Part shown: in pieces, positions 56,060 through 63,686 of the stretch
Position numbering within the stretch: the first letter of the stretch is position 1
How the letters are laid out: each line of letters begins with the position of its first letter
Assembly: GCF_041228405.1 (NCBI RefSeq)
Contig: NZ_CP133888.1
Span: 2,976,001 to 3,040,000 of the forward strand
Source: Salinilacustrithrix flava
GTDB lineage: Bacteria > Actinomycetota > Acidimicrobiia > Acidimicrobiales > Salinilacustritrichaceae
Direction of reading: 5' to 3'
Length of the DNA stretch: 64,000 nucleotides
Position numbers and translations under genes: made by a program
The notes under the pieces: model-generated
Told to the model about the DNA's origin: nothing
What the model saw: the letters and a program-made list of their open reading frames with translations, nothing else
The model's database searches: none

Positions 56060-56722
56060 ATGCCCGAACAGCCCGGCCACGTCCGTGTGAGCTTCAGCGC
56101 GCAGCTCGAGGAGATCGAGCGCCTGGTCATGCGCCAGTTCGGCATGGTCATCGAGGGCATCGCCGGCGCCACCACCGTGCTGCTCGCCGACGATGCCGAG
56201 GCGGCCAAGCGGCTGATCGCCCGCGACGAGATGATCGACGACCTGGAGTACCAGATCGAGCAGTCGGTCGAGCAGCAGCTGCTGCTCGAGTCGCCCGTCG
56301 CCCGCGACTTCCGCTTCCTGATGACGGTGTCGCGCATCGTGCCCGAGCTCGAGCGCAGCGGCGACCTGGCCGAGCACGTGGCGGCCGAGGCGGCACGCGG
56401 GTTCGGTCGGGCGCTCACGCCCCCGCTGCGCGGCGCCGTGCAGGACATGGGCGACATCGCCGGCGACATGTGGCGCCGGTGCGCCGATGCGTTCCGGGAC
56501 CACGACGGTGAGGCCGCCGTGGAGCTCGACCGCACCGACGACGAGCTCGACGCCATCCACCGTCGCTTCGTCGACGAGGCCGCCGAGCAGCTCACCGGCG
56601 AGGACGTGAGCAGCGCCGCCCTCGTCGGTCGGTACTACGAGCGCCTCGGCGACCACGCGGTCAACATCGCCGGCCGCGTCTGCTACCTGGCCACCGGGCG
56701 CCCGCAGCGCAAGACCGACTAG
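56060..56722 (+). CDS. phoU: PhoU-domain phosphate-signalling protein
   Basis: A 220-residue all-helical protein with two PhoU repeats. The first holds LVMRQFGMVIEGIAGAT and the second YYERLGDHAVNIAGRVCYLATG, with the conserved E(R/K)xGD-type metal contact (ERSGDLAEHV, ERLGDHAVNI) in each half. PhoU regulates phosphate uptake with the Pst transporter and PhoR. No pst genes are nearby. Its TAG stop shares a CTAG palindrome with the stop of the convergent EthD-like gene. Confidence 0.85.
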   Translation: MPEQPGHVRVSFSAQLEEIERLVMRQFGMVIEGIAGATTVLLADDAEAAKRLIARDEMIDDLEYQIEQSVEQQLLLESPVARDFRFLMTVSRIVPELERSGDLAEHVAAEAARGFGRALTPPLRGAVQDMGDIAGDMWRRCADAFRDHDGEAAVELDRTDDELDAIHRRFVDEAAEQLTGEDVSSAALVGRYYERLGDHAVNIAGRVCYLATGRPQRKTD

Positions 56723-57012
56723 CTGACGATCTCGCTGGTCTGCATGACCGGCTGGATCGAGGTGTAGTTCGCCACGTCGGCGATGACCGCGCCGGTGCCC
56801 TCGCCGCCCATGGCCGCGCCGAGCGCCTCGAGGGAGTCGAACGTGAAGTGCACGGCGGCCTCGTAGGGGCCGTCGACGCCCTTGTCGATCTGCGCGTTCG
56901 AGGCGTCGATGCCCCAGGTCTTGCACGCCAGCGGGACGTGTGAGTCCCGGTAGTAGTCGTGGTCGAACTCGGCACCGTCGGTCTTGGGGTACAGCACGCT
57001 CAGGCGGATCAT
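56719..57012 (-). CDS. EthD-family dimeric ferredoxin-like protein
   Basis: A 97-residue protein with the EthD pattern: MIRLSVLYPKTDGAEFDHDYYRDSHVPL at the start (with the conserved H..L after a DHDYYxxxH block) and a final beta segment ending TSIQPVMQTSEIVS. EthD-like proteins are small dimeric alpha/beta proteins, some accessory to oxidative degradation. ATG 57012 has GAAGGA seven bases upstream. Its stop overlaps that of phoU in CTAG. Confidence 0.75.
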   Translation of the reverse strand: MIRLSVLYPKTDGAEFDHDYYRDSHVPLACKTWGIDASNAQIDKGVDGPYEAAVHFTFDSLEALGAAMGGEGTGAVIADVANYTSIQPVMQTSEIVS

Positions 57013-57088
57013 CGGTTGGTCCTTCGGTCGGGATCGGTTGCGGCCGCGCAGCCTGACCGACCGGTCAAGTTCGTGCAACCACCCTGTA

Positions 57089-57094
57089 TAGGGT
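57089..57094 (+). promoter_or_regulatory. -10 element of the SDR gene
   Basis: TAGGGT, then CACGCC, then ATG 57101: exact six-base leaderless spacing. Confidence 0.45.
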
Positions 57095-57100
57095 CACGCC

Positions 57101-57907
57101 ATGACCGCTGTGCTGGATCGTCTGTTCGGTGTCGAGGGCAAGCAGGTGGTGGTGACCGGCGGCAGCCGGGGCATCGGCGCCATGATCGCCCAGGGCTTCG
57201 TCGAGGCCGGGGCGCACGTGATCATCTCGGCCCGCAAGGCCGACGCGTGCGACGCCACGGCTGCTGAGCTCGACGCCCTCGAGGGCAGTGGCTCGTGCAC
57301 GTCCGTCCCGGCCGACCTGTCCACCCAGGACGGCGTCGACGCCCTCGCCGCCGCGGTGCGGGAGCGCACCGGCGGCACGCTGCACGTGCTGGTGAACAAC
57401 GCCGGTGCAACGTGGGGCGAGCCCCTCGACGAGTACCCCGAGTCGGCCTTCGACAAGCTGTTCAACATCAACGTGAAGGGCGCGTTCCTGCTCACCCAGG
57501 CGCTGCTGCCGGAGCTTCGGGCTGCGGGCACCGAGGAGGACCCGAGCCGGGTCATCAACATCGGCTCCATCGACGGCATCCGGACCCCGGCCATGGAGAC
57601 CTACGCGTACAGCACGACCAAGGCCGGCATCCTCGCCCTCACCCGCCACCTGGCCAAGAACCTCGTGCGCGACCACGTGAACGTCAACGCCATCGCCCCC
57701 GGGCCGTTCGAGTCCAAGATGATGGCCTTCGCCCTGGGCAGCGACGAGGGCAAGGAGATGGTCGCCAGCGGCGTCCCGATGCGCCGCATCGGCCGCCCCG
57801 ACGACATGGCCGGCGCCGCGCTGTTCCTGGCCGGTCGCGGTGGCAGCTACCTGTGCGGCGAGACCATCGTCGTCGACGGCGGCATCGCCAACGTGGGTCA
57901 GCCGTAG
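57101..57907 (+). CDS. Short-chain dehydrogenase/reductase
   Basis: A 268-residue classical SDR with cofactor motif TGGSRGIG (19-26), NNAG (99-102) and the catalytic triad Ser156-Tyr170-Lys174 (NIGSIDG, YSTTK). The C-terminal region has APGPFESKM and the GETIVVDGG end. The Gly-rich motif with an Arg favours NADP(H). The substrate is unknown, possibly 3-ketoacyl or a cyclic alcohol. Its 3' end overlaps msrA by 10 bp (convergent). Confidence 0.9.
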   Translation: MTAVLDRLFGVEGKQVVVTGGSRGIGAMIAQGFVEAGAHVIISARKADACDATAAELDALEGSGSCTSVPADLSTQDGVDALAAAVRERTGGTLHVLVNNAGATWGEPLDEYPESAFDKLFNINVKGAFLLTQALLPELRAAGTEEDPSRVINIGSIDGIRTPAMETYAYSTTKAGILALTRHLAKNLVRDHVNVNAIAPGPFESKMMAFALGSDEGKEMVASGVPMRRIGRPDDMAGAALFLAGRGGSYLCGETIVVDGGIANVGQP

Positions 57908-58548
57908 CTGACCTGGCAGAAGCCGTGGTTGCAGTAGCCGCGCGGGTTCTTGTGCAGGTACTGCTGGTGGTAGTCCTCGGCGTAGTAGAAGACGCCGTCG
58001 CCGGCGTCTGACGAGCGGGCGATCTCGGTGGAGATCTCGCCGAAGCCCTGCTCGGCGAGCGCGGCCTGGTACTTGTCGCGCGATGCCAGCACCGCCTCGT
58101 GCTGCGCGTCGGTGGTCGTGTAGATCGCCGAGCGGTACTGGGTGCCGACGTCGTTGCCCTGGCGGTTCGGCGTGGTCGGGTCGTGGTTCTCCCAGAACGC
58201 GGCGAGCAGCACGTCGATGTCCACCACGTCGGGGTCGTACACCACCTGCACGCTCTCGGTGTGCCCGGTCATGGCCGTGCACGTCTCCTCGTAGGTGGGG
58301 TGCTTCGTCCAGCCACCCATGTAGCCGGCCGCCGTGGAGTGCACGCCCTCGATCTGCCAGAAGAGGCGCTCGGCACCCCAGAAGCAGCCCATCGCCACGT
58401 ACAGCACCTCGTGACCGTCGGGCCACGGACCCTGCATCGGGGTCCCGAGCACGACGTGGGTGTCGGGCACGGGGATGGGCTGGTCCCGACCCGGCATCGC
58501 GTCCTCGGGGCTGACCATCGTCGTCTTGTCACGGCCGAAGAGAGGCAT
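57898..58548 (-). CDS. msrA: Peptide-methionine (S)-S-oxide reductase MsrA
   Basis: A 216-residue MsrA that repairs oxidised methionine with thioredoxin. The catalytic Cys55 lies in GCFWGAE, followed by GYMGGW, EVLLAFW-type ENHDPTTPNRQGNDVGTQYRSAIY and C-terminal cysteines (YCNHGFCQVSYG) that can serve as resolving residues. A 45-residue N-terminal extension with several Met precedes the domain. ATG 58548 is supported by TAGCCT six bases upstream. Confidence 0.93.
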   Translation of the reverse strand: MPLFGRDKTTMVSPEDAMPGRDQPIPVPDTHVVLGTPMQGPWPDGHEVLYVAMGCFWGAERLFWQIEGVHSTAAGYMGGWTKHPTYEETCTAMTGHTESVQVVYDPDVVDIDVLLAAFWENHDPTTPNRQGNDVGTQYRSAIYTTTDAQHEAVLASRDKYQAALAEQGFGEISTEIARSSDAGDGVFYYAEDYHQQYLHKNPRGYCNHGFCQVSYG

Positions 58549-58554
58549 GGTCCG

Positions 58555-58560
58555 AGGCTA
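58555..58560 (-). promoter_or_regulatory. -10 element of msrA
   Basis: TAGCCT, then CGGACC, then ATG on the minus strand: exact six-base leaderless spacing. It lies in a 55-bp gap with a divergent leaderless-type promoter. Confidence 0.5.
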
Positions 58561-58591
58561 GGGCGATCGGCCCGGTTCCGGGCCGCGCCGA

Positions 58592-58597
58592 TATCGT
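58592..58597 (+). promoter_or_regulatory. -10 element of the LmbE-family gene
   Basis: TATCGT, then GCGGCC, then GTG 58604: exact six-base leaderless spacing. Confidence 0.5.
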
Positions 58598-58603
58598 GCG
58601 GCC

Positions 58604-59326
58604 GTGCTCGAGGATCACGAAGTCGAACGAGTCCTGGTCGTCACCGCCCACCCCGACGACGTCGACTTCGGCGTCGCCGGCTCGGTGGCCCGGTGGACGG
58701 CGGCGGGGGCGCACGTGACGTACTGCATCCTCACCGACGGCGACGCCGGTGGCTTCGACCCCGACGTGCCCCGCGGTGACATCGCCGGCATCCGCCGTGG
58801 CGAGCAGACCAACGCCGCCACCCAGGTCGGCGTCGAGGACCTCCACTTCCTCGGCTACCCCGACGGCCGCCTCGAGGTCTCCCTGGACCTCCGGCGCGAC
58901 ATCAGCCGCATCATCCGCGAGGTCCGCCCCCGACGCGTCGTCACCCAGTCGCCGCTGCGGACGATGGACAGCGTCTACCGGAACCACCCGGACCACCTGG
59001 CCTGCGGGGAGGCGACGTGCTGCGCCGTGTACCCGGACTCCCGGAACCCGTTCACCTTCACCGAGCTGTTGGCCGAGGGCCTCGAGCCGTGGACCGTGGA
59101 GGAGCTGTGGGTCATGGGCGCGGTGCCCGGCGCGGAGGAGGCCTTCGTCGACATCACCGACACCTTCGACCGCAAGATCAAGGCCCTGCTCTGCCACGTC
59201 AGCCAGATGACGGACCCGGACGGCATCGAGGACCGGCTGCGGGAGTGGAACGGCGCCAACGCCGAGGCGGGCGGCCTGCCCGCCGGCACCCTCGCCGAGC
59301 GCTACGTCGTGATGCCCACCGTGTAA
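58604..59326 (+). CDS. LmbE/PIG-L-family zinc deacetylase
   Basis: A 240-residue protein with the defining N-terminal zinc motif AHPDD (residues 15-19), DGDAGG and a later NHPDHLACGEA that gives the third zinc-binding His. Family members deacetylate N-acetylglucosaminyl conjugates such as those in mycothiol synthesis and detoxification (MshB/Mca) or glycolipids. The sequence does not decide which. GTG 58604 starts the mRNA if the upstream TATCGT is its promoter. It is divergent from msrA. Confidence 0.87.
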   Translation: MLEDHEVERVLVVTAHPDDVDFGVAGSVARWTAAGAHVTYCILTDGDAGGFDPDVPRGDIAGIRRGEQTNAATQVGVEDLHFLGYPDGRLEVSLDLRRDISRIIREVRPRRVVTQSPLRTMDSVYRNHPDHLACGEATCCAVYPDSRNPFTFTELLAEGLEPWTVEELWVMGAVPGAEEAFVDITDTFDRKIKALLCHVSQMTDPDGIEDRLREWNGANAEAGGLPAGTLAERYVVMPTV

Positions 59327-59337
59327 CGGATCCGGGG

Positions 59338-60153
59338 TCAGGCCAGGCCGGCGGCTCGCAGCATCGAGGGAGGGATCGAGGTGTCGCCCCGGGCGAGCAT
59401 GGCGGCGCGCTCGACGTTGACCTCGTCGTGCTCGCGCTGGCGCCAGCCGTCCCACGGCCCCGCGGGGATCGCGCCCGGGTCGCCGTCGGCGGCGACGCAG
59501 GCCCGCAGGTAGCCCTGCAGCTCGCGCACCTCCTCCTCGCCGCCGATGCCGCCATGGCCCGGCACGATGATCGGGGCGAGCTCGAGGATGCGGTCGAGCT
59601 CGTCGGCCCAACGGGCCGGGTCCCCCTGGTAGCAGCGCGGCGTGACGCCGAAGCTGGCCATGGCGCCGGCGAAGCAGATGCCGGCGGCATCGACCACGGC
59701 CACGAGGTTCTCCTCCTGCGCGCCCGAGCACGGGTGCAGGCTGACGGCCGGCGTGAGCTGGACACCTTCATCGACGATGTGGCTGATCGGCTTCGTGGTG
59801 AGCTCGTCGTCGAACTCGTCGGCCACCTGGGGCAGCAGGCGGCGGTAGATGTCGGGCGTCGGGGGTTGGTCGAGGTGGACGCTGGTCTGGCGGCGCCCGT
59901 ACATGCCGGACATGGTGAACATCGCCGTGCCGCCGACGAACTCGATGGTCGACGCGGTGAGGACCGTGCGCCGCACCCGGAGGCCGAGCTCCTCGATGGC
60001 GGCGACGAAGGCCGCGGTCTGGGATGGCACGCAGAGCGTGTCGATCGCGGTCGCGGCGTCCGCGTCGACGACGAGCCCGGCGTTCGGGCGGCCGTCGCCC
60101 GGGTCTTCGGCGAGCCAGGCGAGGATCCCGTTGTCGAGCGTGACGAGGCTCAT
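59338..60153 (-). CDS. Metallo-beta-lactamase-fold protein with lost metal ligands
   Basis: A 271-residue protein with the metallo-beta-lactamase fold order: a beta-rich start, a central HPCSGAQEENL loop and the C-terminal PGHGGIGGEEEV. The metal-binding HxHxDH after the second strand is replaced by TASTIEFVGG (residues 66-75): all three His and the Asp are gone. The usual Asp after the fourth strand is also absent (CFAGAMAS). A hydrolase role is therefore doubtful. Its ATG overlaps the upstream GNAT stop (ATGA), so the pair is coupled. Confidence 0.65.
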   Translation of the reverse strand: MSLVTLDNGILAWLAEDPGDGRPNAGLVVDADAATAIDTLCVPSQTAAFVAAIEELGLRVRRTVLTASTIEFVGGTAMFTMSGMYGRRQTSVHLDQPPTPDIYRRLLPQVADEFDDELTTKPISHIVDEGVQLTPAVSLHPCSGAQEENLVAVVDAAGICFAGAMASFGVTPRCYQGDPARWADELDRILELAPIIVPGHGGIGGEEEVRELQGYLRACVAADGDPGAIPAGPWDGWRQREHDEVNVERAAMLARGDTSIPPSMLRAAGLA

Positions 60154-60626
60154 CGTCCTTCGTCCAGGGTGAGCGCCATCGGCAGGTGGAGGATGCCGTC
60201 CTCGAGGTAGCGCGGGCCGGACTGGGCGAACCCGAAGCGGGCGTACCAGTCGCGCAGCTGGGCCTGGGCGCCGATGTGGACGGTCTCCGCGCCCAGCTCG
60301 CGGAGCCGGTCGAGGCCGGCGCGCAGCAGGTGGGCGGCGACCCCGCGGCTGCGCACGTCGGCACGAGCCACGACGCGGCCGATCGACCACGCCGTGCCGC
60401 CGTCGTGGAGCAGGCGCAGCGTGGCGGTCACCCCGGCCTCGTCGGTGGTCCACAGGTGCTCGGCGGTGGGCTCGTGGTCCCGGTCGTCGAGGTCGAGGAA
60501 CACGCAGTCCTGCTCGACCACGAACACGTCGGAGCGGAGCCGCAGGATGGCGTAGAGGTCCTGGGCGGAGAGGTCGGCGAACCGGGCGCGGTGCACGGTC
60601 GGGGGCATGGCGTCGGTCGGTCCCAT
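60150..60626 (-). CDS. GNAT-family N-acetyltransferase (ElaA-like)
   Basis: A 158-residue GNAT with an ElaA-like start (LYAILRLRSDVFVVEQDC), a middle acetyl-CoA-binding motif (VGRVVARADVRSRGVAAHLLRAGL, with R-x-x-G-x-A) and the C-terminal YARFGFAQSGPRYLEDGI. The acceptor is unknown. Start alternatives are ATG 60626 and ATG 60608 (MPPTVHRARF). The second lies nearer to family starts. It is coupled to the metallo-beta-lactamase-fold gene by a 4-bp overlap. Confidence 0.82.
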   Translation of the reverse strand: MGPTDAMPPTVHRARFADLSAQDLYAILRLRSDVFVVEQDCVFLDLDDRDHEPTAEHLWTTDEAGVTATLRLLHDGGTAWSIGRVVARADVRSRGVAAHLLRAGLDRLRELGAETVHIGAQAQLRDWYARFGFAQSGPRYLEDGILHLPMALTLDEGR

Positions 60627-60679
60627 GGGCCCGTGCAGCCTGCCACGGAGCCCCGGTTACCCCTCGGTAGGCCTCTCGG

Positions 60680-60685
60680 TAGGCT
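60680..60685 (+). promoter_or_regulatory. -10 element of the acyl-CoA dehydrogenase gene
   Basis: TAGGCT is 8 bases before ATG 60694. A second TCGGTAGG copy lies 15 bases further upstream. Confidence 0.45.
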
Positions 60686-60693
60686 CGGACGCC

Positions 60694-62490
60694 ATGGCTG
60701 ACTACACCGCACCCCTCGACGACATCCGCTTCGTGCTGGACCGCATCGCCAAGCTGGGCGAGCTGTCCTCGTACGAGGGGTTCGGCCACGCCGAGCCGGA
60801 CATGGTGCACAGCATCCTGGAGGAGTGCGCCCGGTTCATGGAGGACAAGGTCGCTCCGATCAACCGGGTCGGTGACATCGAGACCAGCGTCTGGCACGCC
60901 GAGGACAACAGCGTCACCACGCCCACCGGGTTCATCGACGCCTACAAGGACTACGTGGCGGCCGGCTGGGGCGGGGTGCCGTTCCCCGAGGAGTTCGGCG
61001 GAGGTGGCTTCCCGTGGCTGGTGGGCATCGCCATGCAGGAGATGATGACCGCCGCCAACGAGGCGTTCTCCATGGCCCCGCTGCTGTCCCAGGGCGCCAT
61101 CGACGCGCTGCTCGAGCACGGTGACGAGACCATCAAGGAGACGTGGCTGCCCCGGATGGTGAGCGGCGAGTGGACCGCCACCATGAACCTGTCCGAGCCC
61201 CAGGCCGGCTCCGACGTCGGTGCGGTGCGCACCAAGGCCGAGCCCCAGGACGACGGCACCTACCGCATCACCGGCACCAAGATCTGGATCAGCTGGGGCG
61301 AGCACGACATGGCCGACAACATCGTCCACCTCGTCCTGGCCCGCACCCCCGATGCCCCTCCCGGCACCAAGGGCATCTCGATGTTCATCGTGCCCAAGGT
61401 CCTCATCGACGACGACGGCAACCTCACCGACCGCAACGGCGTGGTCTGCCAGTCCATCGAGCACAAGCTCGGCATCAAGGCCAGCCCCACCTGCGTCCTC
61501 GACTACGACGGCTCCGTCGGCTACATCGTCGGCGAGGAGAACCGCGGCATGGCGTACATGTTCACGATGATGAACAACGCCCGGCTCTCCGTGGGCCTGC
61601 AGGGCCTCGCCGTGGGCGACCGCGCCTACCAGGACGCGGTGCAGTACGCGAACGAGCGCCAGCAGGGTCGGGCTGTCGGGGCGCCGGCGGGGGAGCAGAG
61701 CCTCATCATCGAGCACCCCGACGTGCGTCGCATGCTGCTCACCATGAAGGCCCAGCTCGAGGCGATGCGCGCCGTCATCTACTACACGGCGGCCGGCATC
61801 GACCGGGCCCACCACCACGCCGACGAGCAGACCCGCACCACCGCCCAGGAGCGCGTCGACCTGCTCATCCCGGTGTGCAAGGGCTGGGGCACCGATCTCG
61901 GCGTCGACATCGCCTCCACCGCCATCCAGGTGTTCGGCGGCATGGGCTACGTCGAGGAGACCGGCGTCGCCCAGCACTTCCGCGACGCCCGCATCGCCCC
62001 GATCTACGAGGGCACCAACGGCATCCAGGCCATGGACCTGGTCGGGCGCAAGCTGCCCATGCGGGCCGGTGGCGTGGTGAAGGACTTCCTCGCCGACGTG
62101 GCCGCCACGGTCGAGAAGGGCCGGGCCGCCGGGGGCGAGCACGCCGTCATCGCCGACGCCCTCGCTGACGGGCTGGCCGCCCTCACCGAGAGCACCGACT
62201 GGATCATGGCCAACGGGCTCGAGGACGTGCGCCACGCCCTCGCCGGGGCCACGCCCTACATGCGCCAGTTCGGCATCGTCGCCGGCGGCTGGTTGCTGGC
62301 CGAGTCGGCGATGGAGGCAGCCGACCTCGCTGCCGGTGACGGCGCCGGCTTCAGCGACGACTTCCTCGCCGCCAAGCAGACCACCGCCCGCTTCTACGCC
62401 ACCCAGCTGCTCCCGCAGGCCGCCGGCCTCACCGGTGCCGTCACCGCCGGGTTCGGCGACCTCATGGCCCTGGAGCCCGCCCAGTTCTGA
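60694..62490 (+). CDS. Acyl-CoA dehydrogenase (long form)
   Basis: A 598-residue flavoenzyme, longer than the ~380-residue core because of a C-terminal extension of about 150 residues, as in the FadE5-type group. Visible features are MNLSEPQAGSDVGAVRTKAEP, KIWISWGEHDM, GLQGLAVGDRAYQDAVQYANER and VFGGMGYVEETGVAQHFRDARIAPIYEGTNGIQA with the conserved YEGTN. It introduces the double bond of acyl-CoA in beta-oxidation. ATG 60694 is chosen because the protein then starts MADYTAPLDDIRFVLDRIA and a TAGGCT sits just upstream. Confidence 0.92.
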   Translation: MADYTAPLDDIRFVLDRIAKLGELSSYEGFGHAEPDMVHSILEECARFMEDKVAPINRVGDIETSVWHAEDNSVTTPTGFIDAYKDYVAAGWGGVPFPEEFGGGGFPWLVGIAMQEMMTAANEAFSMAPLLSQGAIDALLEHGDETIKETWLPRMVSGEWTATMNLSEPQAGSDVGAVRTKAEPQDDGTYRITGTKIWISWGEHDMADNIVHLVLARTPDAPPGTKGISMFIVPKVLIDDDGNLTDRNGVVCQSIEHKLGIKASPTCVLDYDGSVGYIVGEENRGMAYMFTMMNNARLSVGLQGLAVGDRAYQDAVQYANERQQGRAVGAPAGEQSLIIEHPDVRRMLLTMKAQLEAMRAVIYYTAAGIDRAHHHADEQTRTTAQERVDLLIPVCKGWGTDLGVDIASTAIQVFGGMGYVEETGVAQHFRDARIAPIYEGTNGIQAMDLVGRKLPMRAGGVVKDFLADVAATVEKGRAAGGEHAVIADALADGLAALTESTDWIMANGLEDVRHALAGATPYMRQFGIVAGGWLLAESAMEAADLAAGDGAGFSDDFLAAKQTTARFYATQLLPQAAGLTGAVTAGFGDLMALEPAQF

Positions 62491-62501
62491 TCCCGTCGAG
62501 C

Positions 62502-62542
62502 GGGAGCGTATCGGTACCGAAGTTCGGTACCGATACGCTCCC
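62502..62542. repeat. 41-bp perfect inverted repeat with nested palindromes
   Basis: Arm GGGAGCGTATCGGTACCGAA (62502-62521), one centre base, then its exact complement (62523-62542). Each arm contains the palindrome TCGGTACCGA. It starts 12 bases after the acyl-CoA dehydrogenase stop and 31 bases before the next -10, so it is a strong hairpin terminator or a double operator. Confidence 0.75.
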
Positions 62543-62572
62543 ACCTTCGGGTAACTGTCACTCGGGCCGCGG

Positions 62573-62578
62573 TACGGT
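62573..62578 (+). promoter_or_regulatory. -10 element of the AAA ATPase gene
   Basis: TACGGT, then GCCCGC, then GTG 62585: exact six-base leaderless spacing. Confidence 0.5.
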
Positions 62579-62584
62579 GCCCGC

Positions 62585-63679
62585 GTGGAGCGATCGCCCT
62601 TCCCGCACTCCGGACCGCTGGAGGCCGACGAGGTCACCGGCCGCGACGAGGAGGCCGCGGCGCTGGTGCGGCTCCTGGGCGGCCGGGTGCCGATCGCGCT
62701 GGTCGCGCCCCGCCGCTACGGCAAGACCAGCCTGCTGCGCCGGGGCGCCTGGCTCCTCGACCAGGTCGAGCCGACCACGACGGTGTGGCTCGACCTGTAC
62801 GGCCTGTCGTCGGTGTCGGACTTCGCCGTGCGCCTCGACCGGGCCCTCGGCTCCAGCACGGGCCGGTTCCGCGAGGCGCTGGACCGCGTGGCGGGCGGCC
62901 TCCGCATCAGCATCGGGGTCGTGTCGGCGGAGCTGCGGCGCTCGGCCCGGTCGGCGCCCGACGCGACGGCCACCACCCACGCCCTCCTGGAGTCGCTGGT
63001 CCGCGTGGCCGAGCACCACCGCACCCTGCTGGTGATCGACGAGGTCGCCGACGCCATCGGTGTCGGGAACGTGCTGGAGCTCATGCGCTCGCACCTGCAG
63101 CCCGTGTACCGCGAGCTCGGCCTGGCCTTCGCCGGGTCGAAGCCGACGATGATGGCCCGACTCTTCGGCGACACCGACCAGCCGTTCTACTCCCAAGCCC
63201 GCCGCATCGAGCTGCAGCCGCTCCCGATCGAGGCGGTGGTCGACATCGTCCACCGTGGCTTCCGGTCGACCGATCGCGATGCGGGCCCGGTGGCGTCCGC
63301 CATCGCCTCCTTCGGCGCCGGGCACCCGCAGCGCTCGATGGAGCTGGCCGACGCGGCGTGGTGGCTCACCGAGCCAGGGGCAGCCGCCACCGCCGACACC
63401 TGGGACGCCGCCCTCGCCGGCGTCCGGTCCCGGGTCGCCCCGGGCATGCGGGACTTCTTCGGCATGCTCACGAGCACCCAGCAGGCCGTGCTTCGCGCCG
63501 TGGTCCGCACGGGCGCGCCCTTCGCCGCGTCGGAGGGCCGCTTCCACGACCTGTCGCGGTCCTCGATCACGATCGCCCGCGACGCGCTCGTCGATGCCGG
63601 TCACCTGCTGTTCGGGCCCGGTGCCTCCACGCTCACCGACCCGCTGCTCGCGGACTGGGTGGCTCGGGAGCTGCCCTGA
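62585..63679 (+). CDS. AAA/STAND-type ATPase of unknown role
   Basis: A 364-residue ATPase with Walker A APRRYGKTS (41-49) and Walker B LLVIDEV (around 148-154). The remaining sequence fits the archaeal-ATPase/STAND type of single-domain proteins, with a C-terminal winged-helix-like region (TSTQQAVLRAVVRTGAPFAASEG...RDALVDAGHLL). Such proteins are regulators or stress-linked ATPases, and nothing in the neighbourhood fixes the role. GTG 62585 is directly preceded by a leaderless-type promoter. Confidence 0.75.
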   Translation: MERSPFPHSGPLEADEVTGRDEEAAALVRLLGGRVPIALVAPRRYGKTSLLRRGAWLLDQVEPTTTVWLDLYGLSSVSDFAVRLDRALGSSTGRFREALDRVAGGLRISIGVVSAELRRSARSAPDATATTHALLESLVRVAEHHRTLLVIDEVADAIGVGNVLELMRSHLQPVYRELGLAFAGSKPTMMARLFGDTDQPFYSQARRIELQPLPIEAVVDIVHRGFRSTDRDAGPVASAIASFGAGHPQRSMELADAAWWLTEPGAAATADTWDAALAGVRSRVAPGMRDFFGMLTSTQQAVLRAVVRTGAPFAASEGRFHDLSRSSITIARDALVDAGHLLFGPGASTLTDPLLADWVARELP

Positions 63680-63686
63680 GCCGTGC

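Noticed and set aside
60156..62637. Extended frame upstream of the metallo-beta-lactamase-fold gene, antisense to the acyl-CoA dehydrogenase
   Set aside because: The gene starts at ATG 60153 in the overlap with the GNAT gene; the upstream continuation is antisense to the dehydrogenase.
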